Shown here one piece after another: positions 18,052-28,576 of a stretch of 40,217 bases of DNA. Source of the DNA: a bacterium (lineage in GTDB: Bacteria > Patescibacteriota > Doudnabacteria > UBA920). Both the position numbers and the translations under genes were made by a program. The stretch spans positions 1 through 40,217 of the forward strand of contig JAJZRC010000004.1 of assembly GCA_021847435.1 (NCBI GenBank), in the 5' to 3' direction. The notes beneath the pieces are model-generated. The model was not told the DNA's origin. It did no database searches and saw nothing but the letters and a program-made list of their open reading frames with translations. Position 1 is the stretch's first letter. Every line of letters starts with the position of its first letter.

Positions 18052-19080
18052 ATGACAAATCAAAGAATGCAGGTGGTAGGTTTCTTCGTTCTCTTTGCCA
18101 CGGTTCTGGCTGTCGTCTTAATCATGGTGCTGCCGTTTTTCAAGCTTTTGGCCCTGGCCGCAATTTTAGCCATAATGTTCTCTCCGATCCATCTCAGGGT
18201 ATTGCAACGTTTGGGCTCCAAATCGTTAAGTGCTTTAATTACGGTCCTGTTAATGTTCGCCATTTTGCTCGTTCCTTTATGGCTGTTCGGACAAGTGCTC
18301 TTCAGCGAATTGGTCAGCTTATACGGCAAATTCCGGCAAAACCAGGCGATTTTTGACCAGACCGCTTTAATTAGCAGCTTGCCTGCCGGCCTTCAGGGCT
18401 TGGTGCAGCAATTCAGCCAGGATTTAGCCTCGCGCCTGTCCGGTTTAACCGGCCAGCTGATCCAGAATGCCACAAGCTTGGTAGTGAACGTGTCCGGATT
18501 TTTACTGGCTTTCTTTTTTGTATTTTTCGTTTTTTATTATCTGCTTCGGGATGGGGACAGGATCAAGGCGTATTTTAATTCAGTGTTTCCTTTATCTCAG
18601 GCGCATGAAAGCTTGATTGTCAGCAAGCTGGAGAAGGCGGTTTCCGGGGTGATTAAAGGCTCGTTTTTGGTGGCTTTGTGCCAAGGCGGGGTGGGGCTTA
18701 TAGGCTACATCATTTTTGGCATGCCCCAGCCTGTGCTGTGGGCGGCGTTTACCGTGCTGGCGGCACTGGTTCCAAATGTGGGAACATCCGTGGCTTTGGT
18801 GCCGGCTATTTTGTACCTGTTTTTATCCGGCCATACGGGAGCGGCGGCGGGCCTGGCCATATGGGGGGCTTTTGCCGTGGGCACAATAGATAATTTTGTC
18901 AGTCCCAAGCTGATCGGGCGGAATGCCCAGCTGCATCCCGTGCTGGTATTTTTAGGCGTGATCGGCGGCTTGCAGCTGTTCGGGCTGCTGGGTTTTTTAT
19001 TGGGCCCCGTGATTATGGCAGTATTTATGGAGCTGTTGGATATTTACCGCAGCGATTTAAAAATGTATCTGGAGAAATAA
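18052..19080 (+). CDS. AI-2E family transporter (PerM/UPF0118)
   Basis: Multiple TM helices, LLRDGDRIKAYF, IDNFVSPKLIGRNAQLHPVLVFLGVIGGLQLFGLLGFLLGPV. Confidence 0.9.
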   Translation: MTNQRMQVVGFFVLFATVLAVVLIMVLPFFKLLALAAILAIMFSPIHLRVLQRLGSKSLSALITVLLMFAILLVPLWLFGQVLFSELVSLYGKFRQNQAIFDQTALISSLPAGLQGLVQQFSQDLASRLSGLTGQLIQNATSLVVNVSGFLLAFFFVFFVFYYLLRDGDRIKAYFNSVFPLSQAHESLIVSKLEKAVSGVIKGSFLVALCQGGVGLIGYIIFGMPQPVLWAAFTVLAALVPNVGTSVALVPAILYLFLSGHTGAAAGLAIWGAFAVGTIDNFVSPKLIGRNAQLHPVLVFLGVIGGLQLFGLLGFLLGPVIMAVFMELLDIYRSDLKMYLEK

Positions 19081-19139
19081 AATTTTTTTGGTTTGATAAA
19101 AAACATTTTTAGTTTTGAAGCTCGTTTGAGGATTAAACA

Positions 19140-21803
19140 ATGCATTGGTACCAATACACCAAAATTCAACTTGAGTCCGAGTTGAAAACAAATTTGCAAA
19201 CCGGACTGAAAAAGCCGGAAGTTCAAAAACGGCTGCTGGAACACGGTCCGAATTTGCTGCCGGAAGTGCCGCGCCCGGGGTGGCTTAAGATTTTTTTCCG
19301 GCAGTTCCAAAGCCCATTGATATATATTTTGCTTCTCTGCGCGGGGATTGTTTTTTATTTGGGTGAAACGGTTGACGCGATCATAATTTTCGCGGTGCTC
19401 CTTATTAACGCGCTGATCGGGGCGGTACAGGAAGGGCGGGCGGGCAATATGCTGGCCAGTTTGAAAAAGCTGTCATCGGCAGAAGCGGCGGTTTTGCGGG
19501 GCGGCGAGGAAGTTATTGTTTCTGAAGCCGAGGTGGTGCCGGGGGATGTGCTGGTGCTGAAAGAAGGGCAAAAAGTTGTCGCTGACGCAAGAATTATCGC
19601 CATGCATAATTTGAGCGTTGATGAGTCCATGCTGACCGGGGAATCCGCTGCCGTCCATAAAAAAGAAGGCGTTTTGGCGGAAGAGGGTTTGCCGGCCTCG
19701 GGACAGCACAATGTGGTTTTTAAGGGAACCGCCATTCTGTCCGGCGACGGCCAGGCCGTGGTGGTTGCAACCGGCGCCGATACAGAAATGGGCAAAATCA
19801 GCCGTTCGCTTTTGCTCCCCGAAGCGGAAATGCCCCTGCAGAAGAATATCAAAAGGCTGTCCCGGCTTATCATTTACGCGGTTGGCGTGATTTCCGTCCT
19901 GCTGTTTGGTTTGGGGACGCTGGCAGGACAGGAGCCGGGAGAAATGTTCGCATTGGTCGTTTCGCTCGGGGTGTCGATTATCCCCGAGGGCCTGCCATTG
20001 GTGCTGACCTTGATTCTGGCGCATGGCGTGTGGCGGATGAGCAGGAAGAACGCTTTGGTAAAAAAAATGCAGGCAGTGGAAGCTTTGGGCCAGGCCAATG
20101 TGATCGCGGTTGATAAAACAGGCACCATCACCGAAAACCAAATGGTAGTAAAGCGGCTGTACGCGGGCAAGCGAATCTACAGCGTAAGCGGCAACGGCTA
20201 TGAGCCTAAGGGCGGGGTATTTTTTGGGGAGGCGCCGCAGAATGGTTTGGCCGACGTACAGCAGAGCGCTTTGATAGCCGCGATATGCAATAAGGCCAGC
20301 GTGCAATTTTTTCAGGAAAGCGGGACATATAAGGTATCCGGAGATCCCACCGAGGCAGCCATGCTGGTATTTGGTGAGAAATTGGGCATCGCAAGGGAAA
20401 CGCTGCTTAAATCTTATACCGAAACCGCGGAAATTCCGTTTGAATATAAAAATAAATTCCGGGCGGTATTTTATGAACATGAAGACAAAATCTTCTGCGC
20501 CGTTGCAGGCGCCCCCGAAGTGGTTCTTAAACATTCATCGTTTTTTTTGGACAATGGCCTGCATAGGGAAAAGACCGAACAGCAGCAAAAACTGTTTGAA
20601 GAGGCGGTGGAGGAATTTTCCCAAAAAGGCCTGAGAGTGGTGGCTTTCGGTTTTAAAATTTTAGGCAAAAGCCACCCGCTGGATAATATTGATAATCTGG
20701 TGTTCGGCGGCTTGTGGGGGATAGAAGATGCGGTGCGCCCGGAAGCGGCCAAAAGCGTGAAAGCCGCCCAAGCGGCCGGGGTGAGAGTTGTTATGATCAC
20801 CGGCGATTTAAAGGCTACGGCTAAGGCTATTGCTAAAGAGGCCGGCATTTTTCAGGAAGGCGACGAGGTGTTAACCGGAGCAGAGTTAAGCGGGCTGTCC
20901 CAGCCGCAATTGTTGAAAGTCCTGCCTAAGGTTTCGGTTTTTGCCCGTTTTGCCCCGGAAAACAAAATGGCAATTATAAGCGCCTACAAGTCTTTGGGTT
21001 ACACGGTGGCTATGACCGGCGACGGGGTGAACGACGCGCCGTCTTTGGTTACAGCCGATCTCGGCGTGGCCATGGGGCGCGTTGGCACGGAAGTGGCCAA
21101 AGAAGCCGCGGATATTATCCTTTTGGACGATAATTTGGGCAGTATAGTTACGGCTATTAAAGAGGGCAGGGTTATGTACTCCAACATAAAAAAAGCCCTG
21201 CAGTTTTTGTTTTCCACCTCCCTGGGCGAACTTTTAACCGTAGTTTTTAGCCTTTTTTTGTCTTTACCGGTACCTGTGAGCGCAGTGCAGATTTTATGGC
21301 TCAATTTGATTACGGATCCGCTGTCCGGAGCCGCCTTGGCTCTTGAGAAAGAGGACGGCGATGTTTTTAAAAAAAACCAGGGCCGGTTTGCCAAATTCTT
21401 TGTGGACGCTGAAATGTTGGCGCACATGGCATTGATCGGCATGACTATGGCGGCGGGAGGGATTGCGATTTTTAAAATTTACGGTCCCTTAGGTTTTGTT
21501 AAAGCGCAGACCATGGCCTTGACGCTGCTTGCGGTTTTCCAGTGGTATAATTCCCTCAATTGCCGCTTTACCCACAAAAGCATCCTCAACCGCCGTATCT
21601 TCGGGAATAAGTATGTGTGGATGTCGCTGGGTCTGAATTTGGCTTTGCAGGTCTTGGCCGTTCATTCTGTTTGGTTTAACCGCGTGTTAAAGACCCAGCC
21701 TTTGGCTTTGGGCGAGTGGGTACTGGTGCTGGTTCTTGGTTTGTCCGTAATCGCAGTCGATGAAATACGAAAATTGTTTATTAGGCTGAGTCGGAAGTCC
21801 TAA
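19140..21803 (+). CDS. Cation-transporting P-type ATPase, P2 (Ca2+/PacL-like)
   Basis: LLTGESAAV-type loop, DKTGTIT, MITGD, MTGDGVNDAPSL, IPEGLPLVL. Confidence 0.93.
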   Translation: MHWYQYTKIQLESELKTNLQTGLKKPEVQKRLLEHGPNLLPEVPRPGWLKIFFRQFQSPLIYILLLCAGIVFYLGETVDAIIIFAVLLINALIGAVQEGRAGNMLASLKKLSSAEAAVLRGGEEVIVSEAEVVPGDVLVLKEGQKVVADARIIAMHNLSVDESMLTGESAAVHKKEGVLAEEGLPASGQHNVVFKGTAILSGDGQAVVVATGADTEMGKISRSLLLPEAEMPLQKNIKRLSRLIIYAVGVISVLLFGLGTLAGQEPGEMFALVVSLGVSIIPEGLPLVLTLILAHGVWRMSRKNALVKKMQAVEALGQANVIAVDKTGTITENQMVVKRLYAGKRIYSVSGNGYEPKGGVFFGEAPQNGLADVQQSALIAAICNKASVQFFQESGTYKVSGDPTEAAMLVFGEKLGIARETLLKSYTETAEIPFEYKNKFRAVFYEHEDKIFCAVAGAPEVVLKHSSFFLDNGLHREKTEQQQKLFEEAVEEFSQKGLRVVAFGFKILGKSHPLDNIDNLVFGGLWGIEDAVRPEAAKSVKAAQAAGVRVVMITGDLKATAKAIAKEAGIFQEGDEVLTGAELSGLSQPQLLKVLPKVSVFARFAPENKMAIISAYKSLGYTVAMTGDGVNDAPSLVTADLGVAMGRVGTEVAKEAADIILLDDNLGSIVTAIKEGRVMYSNIKKALQFLFSTSLGELLTVVFSLFLSLPVPVSAVQILWLNLITDPLSGAALALEKEDGDVFKKNQGRFAKFFVDAEMLAHMALIGMTMAAGGIAIFKIYGPLGFVKAQTMALTLLAVFQWYNSLNCRFTHKSILNRRIFGNKYVWMSLGLNLALQVLAVHSVWFNRVLKTQPLALGEWVLVLVLGLSVIAVDEIRKLFIRLSRKS

Positions 21804-21870
21804 TTGTTCTCGTATAAGCCGGAAAGTCTTAATTTTGGCTCTTTTCCGGGCTTTTTGATAATATATATCT

Positions 21871-23352
21871 ATGATTAAAAATCAAAGGAAAGATATCCAT
21901 CACCCCGCTCATATACGGAACTTGCCCCCGACAATACTTACAATCTTTGGGGCTACCGGCGATTTGGCGGCCGATTATTTATTGCCCGCGCTGCTGCATA
22001 TGGAAGAGCACCGGTTGCTTCCGGCAGATTTTAAGCTTGCGTGCGTGGGCAGGCGGGATCTTAATGCCAAAAGCTACTTTGATTTTGTAGTAAAGAAATC
22101 TTCCGTATTAAAAAAAATTCCGCAAGCCGTAAAGAATAGATTTTTCAGCCGGTTGATTTATTACCGCGCTGATTTTGACAGCCCGGCTTCTTTTGCCGGC
22201 CTTTCCCGGCTGCTGTCGCTTCATGACCGCCCGGAATCAGACCGGTGTTACAACCGGCTGTACTACTTTGCTACCAGTCCGCAGTACTTTGCCGGCATCG
22301 CGCGGATGTTGAAGGCGGAAGGGCTGCTGACGGGGTGCGCCGAGCATAAGCGGCAGGTGCGGATTTTGGTGGAAAAACCTTTTGGTTTTAATTTGGCTTC
22401 GGCCCGGGCTTTGAACAGCTTATTGCTGAAAAATTTTTCGGAAGAGCAAATATACCGCATTGACCATTATCAGGGCAAGGAAACGGTTCAGAATTTGATG
22501 GTGGTGCGTTTTGCCAACAGTATTTTTGAGCCGCTTTGGAACAAAGACCATATTGACCATGTGGAGATCAGCGTATTGGAAACCGATACGGCCAAGCTCA
22601 GGGCAGTTTATTATGACCAGACCGGGGCGATCAGGGATTTTGTCCAAAACCATGTTTTGCAGGTTTTGTCGTTGCTTACTATGGATGAGCCATACGAGCT
22701 GACCGCGGAAAATATCCGCAACGAAAAAAACAAAATCCTTAAAGTCCTGCGCCCTTTTACCGCAGGCAGCTTGAAGACAGGTCTGATTAAAGGGCAGTAT
22801 GTTGGTTATGCCCGTGAAGCGGGCGGGGAAAGCCGGACCGAAACTTTTGTGGCCTTAAAAGCTTTTGTGGACACGCCGCGCTGGCAAGGAGTGCCGTTTT
22901 ATTTGCGCACAGGAAAGGCTTTGCACAAAAAAGTCGCCGAAGTTTCGGTACATTTTAAAGAGCCTGCCCGCTGCATTTTTAAAAATTGCGCTGCCAACAT
23001 TTTGACTTTTCGTTTGCAGCCCGACGAGTCGGTGCATTTGCAGCTGAATAACAAGATTCCGGGATTTGGCATTGAGCTGCACCAGGGAGACTACGAGTTC
23101 GGCTATAAGCGCGCGTTTGCCTCGGAAATTCCCGGCGCCTACGAACGGCTGCTTTTAGACTTCATTGAAGGCGACCAGCGCCTGTTTATCCGCAGCGATG
23201 AAATTGAGTCATCCTGGAAGTTTATTGATTCAATTATTGAAAATCCGGAATTTCAAAAAACTCCAGTGCATATTTACAAGCCTAAAACCACCGGGCCGGC
23301 CGAAGCGGAGGCCTTTATTAAAAAAGACCTGCGGGAGTGGTGGACGCGCTAG
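21871..23352 (+). CDS. zwf: Glucose-6-phosphate 1-dehydrogenase
   Basis: FGATGDLAADYLLPAL, RILVEKPFGFNL, RIDHYQGKETVQNLMVVRFAN. Confidence 0.95.
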   Translation: MIKNQRKDIHHPAHIRNLPPTILTIFGATGDLAADYLLPALLHMEEHRLLPADFKLACVGRRDLNAKSYFDFVVKKSSVLKKIPQAVKNRFFSRLIYYRADFDSPASFAGLSRLLSLHDRPESDRCYNRLYYFATSPQYFAGIARMLKAEGLLTGCAEHKRQVRILVEKPFGFNLASARALNSLLLKNFSEEQIYRIDHYQGKETVQNLMVVRFANSIFEPLWNKDHIDHVEISVLETDTAKLRAVYYDQTGAIRDFVQNHVLQVLSLLTMDEPYELTAENIRNEKNKILKVLRPFTAGSLKTGLIKGQYVGYAREAGGESRTETFVALKAFVDTPRWQGVPFYLRTGKALHKKVAEVSVHFKEPARCIFKNCAANILTFRLQPDESVHLQLNNKIPGFGIELHQGDYEFGYKRAFASEIPGAYERLLLDFIEGDQRLFIRSDEIESSWKFIDSIIENPEFQKTPVHIYKPKTTGPAEAEAFIKKDLREWWTR

Positions 23353-23424
23353 CGGACACCCTGAGCGAGCGAAGCGAGTCGAACGGGCGGACCAAGTAAA
23401 TTTAGGATTTAAGATGTTGGGCAT

Positions 23425-23697
23425 ATGAATTGGGAACAGGAAATATTGGAAATCCAAAAACGTAATCGCCGCGTGGAAGCGGACAAGGCCTGGGAGACCA
23501 GCTGGGCCAGGAGGATTGCCATCGCGCTTTTTACCTATGCGGTAGCGGCAATCTGGCTGGCATTGATTCGCGAACCGAACATTTTATTAAAAGCCGTGGT
23601 GCCTGTCGCGGGATATGTGCTTTCCACTTTGTCTTTGCGCACCATCCGGAATGTCTGGGTCAAATTTTATGAAAATCAATCAGGAGAAAAAAAATAA
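23425..23697 (+). CDS. Small membrane protein of unknown function
   Basis: ORF with two predicted TM segments; overlaps the next small ORF. Confidence 0.55.
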   Translation: MNWEQEILEIQKRNRRVEADKAWETSWARRIAIALFTYAVAAIWLALIREPNILLKAVVPVAGYVLSTLSLRTIRNVWVKFYENQSGEKK

Positions 23698-23902
23698 AAT
23701 TAGAGCAGAGGATAAGCGCAAATATGTCCTGCCGGAACAAAGGGATTTGCAGATTCTGCGCATGATATATCGACTCGAAAAGGCCAGGCTGTCAGATGCT
23801 GATAAAAAATATATCCGGCTGATCAGGACGCAGCTAAAGGCAGATTGGCGCAAACCATTAATTAGGTTTTTGCAAAATCTATTAAAAAAATATGAACTAT
23901 AA
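23669..23902 (+). CDS. Small basic protein of unknown function
   Basis: ATG at 23669 (MKINQEKKNK...), ends directly against the next CDS. Confidence 0.5.
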   Translation: MKINQEKKNKIRAEDKRKYVLPEQRDLQILRMIYRLEKARLSDADKKYIRLIRTQLKADWRKPLIRFLQNLLKKYEL

Positions 23903-24666
23903 TGAAAAAGAGCACTTCCTGGGGCAAGGTGGCCGGCTGGTATAACGAACTTCTGGAGGAGGGCGAAGATACTTACCAGGAAAAAGTCATTAAGCCGAAC
24001 TTGCTGAGGGTTTTAAGCCCCAAGCCAGGGGAAGAAATTTTGGACGCGGGCTGCGGCCAGGGATATTTTTCCAGAATTCTCGGATCTTTCGGGGTAAAAG
24101 TAGTCGGTTTGGATGCGGGTGTGGAACTGGTTAAAATAGCCAAGCAAATGGCCGGCAAAAACGAAACCTATTTGGTAGGCAACGCGGAAAAAATGAGCCA
24201 GCTGGCAAATGCGCGGTTTGACGCGGTCATTTGCGTGCTGGCCTTGCAGAATATGAAGAATCTGCAGGCGGCGCTGGGGGAAATGGCCAGGGTTTTAAAA
24301 CCGGGCGGCCGCGCGGTATTCGTGTTGAACCATCCCGTTTTTAGGATTCCAACCGCTTCGTCATGGGGATTTGACGAATCCAAAAAGACGCAATACCGCA
24401 GAATAGATTCCTATATGTCGGAAATCACCCAGGCTGTGGATATGACTCAGGGAATAAAAGACCCCAGCCGGAAAAAATTTACTTATTCCTTTCATCATCC
24501 TTTGCAGGTTTATTTTAAGGCATTTTACAAGCACAACCTGGCGGTAACGCGTCTGGAAGAATGGAATTCTCATAAGGTTTCTGACAAGGGCCCGCGCAAG
24601 GCGGCCGAAGACCGCGCCCGGAAGGAAACTCCGCTATTTATGTGTTTGGAACTCAAAAAGAATTAA
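23902..24666 (+). CDS. Class I SAM-dependent methyltransferase
   Basis: EEILDAGCGQGYFSRILGSFGVKVVGLDAG...RVLKPGGRAVFVLNHP. Confidence 0.9.
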   Translation: MKKSTSWGKVAGWYNELLEEGEDTYQEKVIKPNLLRVLSPKPGEEILDAGCGQGYFSRILGSFGVKVVGLDAGVELVKIAKQMAGKNETYLVGNAEKMSQLANARFDAVICVLALQNMKNLQAALGEMARVLKPGGRAVFVLNHPVFRIPTASSWGFDESKKTQYRRIDSYMSEITQAVDMTQGIKDPSRKKFTYSFHHPLQVYFKAFYKHNLAVTRLEEWNSHKVSDKGPRKAAEDRARKETPLFMCLELKKN

Positions 24667-24678
24667 GAATCTAGAAAT

Positions 24679-25629
24679 ATGAATCAAGAAAAAAAACAAC
24701 AGTTGGCAATTTTTGGTTTAGGCAAGATGGGCATGCAGATTGCCAAAAGGCTGCACAAGAACGGTTTTGAAGTTTTGGCCTGGAACAGGTCGGGGGAGCC
24801 GAGAGAAAAACTGCAGGAGTTTTTCTCCGAGTCAGGAATTAAGAATCAGGAATCAAGAGTTTTTTCGGAAGCCGATGCGGTTTTAGGCGCAATGACAAAT
24901 CAGCCGCGGGTTTTTTGGCTGATGCTGCCTTCCGATGTGATTGGAGAGTTTTTGGAACAGAAGCTCATGCCTCACCTGAAAGCCGGAGACATCGTGATTG
25001 ACGGAGGTAATACGTTTTATAAGGAAACCGTTCAGCGCGGCCAGATGCTTTCTGAAAAAGGGGTGGTGTTTTACGATTGCGGGACCAGCGGGGGAGTTTG
25101 GGGGGAAGAGAACGGCTTTGCGTTGATGGTCGGCGGGCCCAAAGAACAGTGGAATATCGCGCAGCCGATTTTTAAGGTGTTATCCGGCGGGGAGAATTAC
25201 GGCCTGGTCGGCAAAAACGGGGCCGGACATTTTGTTAAAATGGTGCATAACGGCATTGAGTACGGCATGATGGAAGCGATCGGCGAAGGATATGGCGTAA
25301 TGAAAGCGTCCGATTTGGATTTGGATCTTTTGCAGGTAACCAAAATCTACCAGGAAGGTTCGGTAATCCGTTCCTGGCTGATTGATCTGGTGCGCAATAT
25401 TTTTGAAAAAGAAGACATTGCGGGCACAAAAGGGGAAATAAACATGATGGGCGAAGGGGAGTGGACAGTGCAGGCCGGCCATGAGCTGAATGTGGACGTG
25501 CGGGTTTTGGAAGATGCCGTGAACGTGCGCAAAGAGTCCAAATTGCCGGAAAACCGGAATAAGTTTTCCAATAAAATCGTGGCGCTTTTAAGAAAGCAGT
25601 TCGGCGGGCATAGTATCAGTAAAGAATAA
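24679..25629 (+). CDS. gnd: 6-phosphogluconate dehydrogenase (decarboxylating), short type
   Basis: FGLGKMGMQIAKRL, VIDGGNTFYKET, DCGTSGGVWG, GHFVKMVHNGIEYGMMEAIGEGY. Confidence 0.93.
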   Translation: MNQEKKQQLAIFGLGKMGMQIAKRLHKNGFEVLAWNRSGEPREKLQEFFSESGIKNQESRVFSEADAVLGAMTNQPRVFWLMLPSDVIGEFLEQKLMPHLKAGDIVIDGGNTFYKETVQRGQMLSEKGVVFYDCGTSGGVWGEENGFALMVGGPKEQWNIAQPIFKVLSGGENYGLVGKNGAGHFVKMVHNGIEYGMMEAIGEGYGVMKASDLDLDLLQVTKIYQEGSVIRSWLIDLVRNIFEKEDIAGTKGEINMMGEGEWTVQAGHELNVDVRVLEDAVNVRKESKLPENRNKFSNKIVALLRKQFGGHSISKE

Positions 25630-25631
25630 GC

Positions 25632-26792
25632 ATGATCAAAAAAATAGTTATTGGTACTACCGTGCTGTTGTTGATATTGCTGCTATTATCCTTAAAAAGT
25701 AAGGATAATGGCAAAAAATTAACCGGCGCTGAAAACGGCAATAAAGCCGCAGTTTCGGCTACTGACTCAAAGCGAACTTTTTTATTGGGTTTTACTCAAT
25801 GGCCTCCGAGTTTTGACGCAAAAGAAATTGAGTCCATGTACGGTTTTCAGAAACAAAATTCAGATTTATCCGTATATCATCAGGTGGAAGGGGTAGCATG
25901 GCCGGAAGCCTTGGCTGGAGGTAAATACCCTAAAAGACTTGTTGACAACTGGAATTTTGTAAAAAGCCATTTTCCCAAAGGCCGCCCGGTCTATTTGGCG
26001 CTGACCCCGCTAAACGATTCGCGCACGGGCCTGGCCAATTATGCCAACGAAAAAAGCGACCAGGAGGCCTTACCAGCGCCCTGGAGCGGGTATGCTTTAA
26101 ACCAACAGGAAGTCAAAAACGCTTACCTGAATTATGTCGAGGAGGCGGTAAATTTTTTCCAGCCAGAATTTCTAGCGATAGACATAGAAAGCAATGTTTT
26201 GCTTTCAAAAGACCCGAAAAAGTGGAATGAATTTCTGGACCTGCATGAATACATCTATAAAACACTTAAGAAAAAATACCCGGAGCTGGTAATTTTTTCC
26301 ACGGTGCAATATGAGCATCTAAATGCCACGCAGGCGGATGCTTTTGGCAAGGCAAAATTGCAGAAAGCGGAAGTGGAGAAATTGCTAAAAAATAGCGATC
26401 TTTTCGCACTGAGCACATATCCGTATATGAGCAAGATTAAGCCAGTTAGGGAAAGTTATTTTGACTTGGCATTAAGCTTAAATAAACCGATTGCCATTGC
26501 AGAGACGGGCTATGCTTCAAAAGATTTTTCTGTTTATGGCTACAAATTTGAACAGTCGCCCGAGGACCAGCGGCAATACTTTGATGTTCTGTTCAAGGCG
26601 GCGGCAGCGAATAATTTCAAGTTTATTGTCAATTTCGCGGCTTTTGATTACGTGAAATTGCTCCAAAGCCTGCCCAAGCCGGCCCGGGAATTGGCAGGAG
26701 TTTGGGTTTATACCGGCCTGAAAAATTCCGAAGGCGCAGATAAGCCGGCTTTTATGCTTTGGCAAAACGAGCTTGTTAAGCAGCTTGAATAA
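25632..26792 (+). CDS. Secreted/membrane-anchored glycoside hydrolase-like TIM-barrel protein
   Basis: N-terminal TM; EFLAIDIESNVLL and KPIAIAETGYAS resemble acid/base and nucleophile strands of clan A glycoside hydrolases. Confidence 0.55.
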   Translation: MIKKIVIGTTVLLLILLLLSLKSKDNGKKLTGAENGNKAAVSATDSKRTFLLGFTQWPPSFDAKEIESMYGFQKQNSDLSVYHQVEGVAWPEALAGGKYPKRLVDNWNFVKSHFPKGRPVYLALTPLNDSRTGLANYANEKSDQEALPAPWSGYALNQQEVKNAYLNYVEEAVNFFQPEFLAIDIESNVLLSKDPKKWNEFLDLHEYIYKTLKKKYPELVIFSTVQYEHLNATQADAFGKAKLQKAEVEKLLKNSDLFALSTYPYMSKIKPVRESYFDLALSLNKPIAIAETGYASKDFSVYGYKFEQSPEDQRQYFDVLFKAAAANNFKFIVNFAAFDYVKLLQSLPKPARELAGVWVYTGLKNSEGADKPAFMLWQNELVKQLE

Positions 26793-26793
26793 T

Positions 26794-27405
26794 ATGCCCT
26801 ATTCTTCGTCGGAAAGAAGGATTTTTTATAAATTAAATTCGCCAAGCAAAATCCAGGATTTTGCGAATTCCTTAGAGTTTAACTTTGAGAAAAACGGCGA
26901 AACCTGCCAGAGTCCGCGGCGCGTGTTGAAATCAAAAAAAGCCCACTGCATGGAAGGCGCGCTTTTGGCAGCCGCGATTTTAGAATTCCACGGCCACCCG
27001 CCTTTGGTGATGGATTTAAGGAGCGTTAAGCCCCACGACGATGACCACGTAGTGGCGGTTTTTAAGGCTTATGGCTGCTTTGGCGCCATAAGCAAGACCA
27101 ACCACGGGGTGCTGAGGTACCGCGAGCCGGTTTACCGCACCTTGCGGGAATTGGCCGTATCCTATTTCCACGAATATTTTTTGGACAACGGGCAGAAGAC
27201 TTTACGGGAATATTCAGACTTGTTTAATTTAAGATTTTTCGACAGCATTAATTGGCACACTTCAGATGAAGAGTTGTTTGCCATTCCGAAACATTTGGAC
27301 AAAATTAGACACCGCAAGATTTTAAGCGAGAAACAAATCAAAAATTTAAGAAAAGCGGATGGTGTAGAAATTTTGGCAGGAAAGATTACAGAATACAAAA
27401 AATAA
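26794..27405 (+). CDS. Transglutaminase-like/papain-fold protein (hypothetical)
   Basis: KKAHCMEGALLAAAIL (Cys) and DDDHVVAVF (His) order resembles transglutaminase-like domains. Confidence 0.5.
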   Translation: MPYSSSERRIFYKLNSPSKIQDFANSLEFNFEKNGETCQSPRRVLKSKKAHCMEGALLAAAILEFHGHPPLVMDLRSVKPHDDDHVVAVFKAYGCFGAISKTNHGVLRYREPVYRTLRELAVSYFHEYFLDNGQKTLREYSDLFNLRFFDSINWHTSDEELFAIPKHLDKIRHRKILSEKQIKNLRKADGVEILAGKITEYKK

Positions 27406-27406
27406 A

Positions 27407-28564
27407 TTAACTTTTCAGAATTTTTTCATAATATCCGAGATATTCGGATATTATTTTTTTATTGGAGAAATTAGCTTCAGCGCGCAAAAACCCGACCTCG
27501 CCCATTTTCCGGACAAGGGCGGGGGAGCTTGCCAGCTGCTTTATCTTTTTAGTGAAACCTTTTATGTCGCCAACCCGGACTAAAAATCCGGTTTTTTTGT
27601 TTTCCACGACTTCCGGCACGCCGCCTGTCCGGGAGGCGATTACCGGCTTTTTGTAGACCATTGTTTCTAAAATACCCATGCCAAATGATTCTTTTTCCGA
27701 AGTATACAAGCCAACATCAGCAGCGCTGATGTAATTTTGAATATCCTTTACGGCAGGCATGACTTTGATTCTATTTTGGATTTTCAGCTTTTTGGCCAGG
27801 GGAAGGAAGGGGGTGAAATCCGAGCCGGCGAGAATCAGCAGTTTAATGTTTGGTCCGGTTTTGGCAATAATTTTTAACAAGTCCGGAATTCTTTTTACCG
27901 GCCTTAAATTCGAAATATGAATTGCCAAAAAATCTTCGTTTTTTATTCTTAGGGACTTTCGCACGGCTTGCCGGGTTTTGGTAATAGATTTTGGGGAATA
28001 GGAGTTGTAAATTACCTCAATGGGCGTGGAAATTCTCAGGATTTTTTTAGTATCGTTTTTGAGGCTCTCAGAAACCGCAGTCACGCCGCAGGATCCCTCA
28101 ATGGAATATTTGATTATGGAATCCAAGTTAGGATCGCGGGCCAAAAGGGTAATGTCCGTGCCGTGCAAAGTAGTAATGACTTTTGGGAATCTCTGGCGCA
28201 AACTTTGGGCTACGTTTTTGGCAAGCAGGGCGGCGGTGGCGTGCGGCACCGCATAGTGCACGTGCAGGATATCCAGCCCGAAGTCGTGGTTGACCATGCC
28301 GATTTTTTCCGCCAGCGGCAGGGTATAGTCCGGATAGCGGAACACTTCGTACTCGTTTACTTTAACGCGGTGGTAATGGATATTTTTATTTTTCAGGCCA
28401 ATTCGAAAGGGGCGGTCGTAGGAAATAAAATGCACCTGGTGGCCGAGTCCGGCCAATTCATTGCCCAAATTGGTTGCCACAATGCCGCTCCCGCCGATGG
28501 AAGGATAGCAGACAATGCCAATTTTCAGATTTGGAATTTTAGATTTATGATTTAAAATTTTCAA
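27407..28564 (-). CDS. bshA: N-acetyl-alpha-D-glucosaminyl L-malate synthase (BshA-like GT4)
   Basis: IGIVCYPSIGGSGIVATNLGNELAGLGHQVHFISYDRPFR, LHVHYAVPHATAA, TTLHGTDITLL, HISNLRPVKRI, EKESFGMGILE: very BshA-like. Confidence 0.9.
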   Translation of the reverse strand: MKILNHKSKIPNLKIGIVCYPSIGGSGIVATNLGNELAGLGHQVHFISYDRPFRIGLKNKNIHYHRVKVNEYEVFRYPDYTLPLAEKIGMVNHDFGLDILHVHYAVPHATAALLAKNVAQSLRQRFPKVITTLHGTDITLLARDPNLDSIIKYSIEGSCGVTAVSESLKNDTKKILRISTPIEVIYNSYSPKSITKTRQAVRKSLRIKNEDFLAIHISNLRPVKRIPDLLKIIAKTGPNIKLLILAGSDFTPFLPLAKKLKIQNRIKVMPAVKDIQNYISAADVGLYTSEKESFGMGILETMVYKKPVIASRTGGVPEVVENKKTGFLVRVGDIKGFTKKIKQLASSPALVRKMGEVGFLRAEANFSNKKIISEYLGYYEKILKS

Positions 28565-28576
28565 TTTCAGAAAAAT

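Noticed and set aside
19473-20534. 353-aa minus-strand ORF
   Set aside because: Antisense to the well-supported P2-type ATPase gene; composition is a mirror of the sense codons.
27968-28555. 195-aa plus-strand ORF
   Set aside because: Antisense to bshA, which has clear family motifs.
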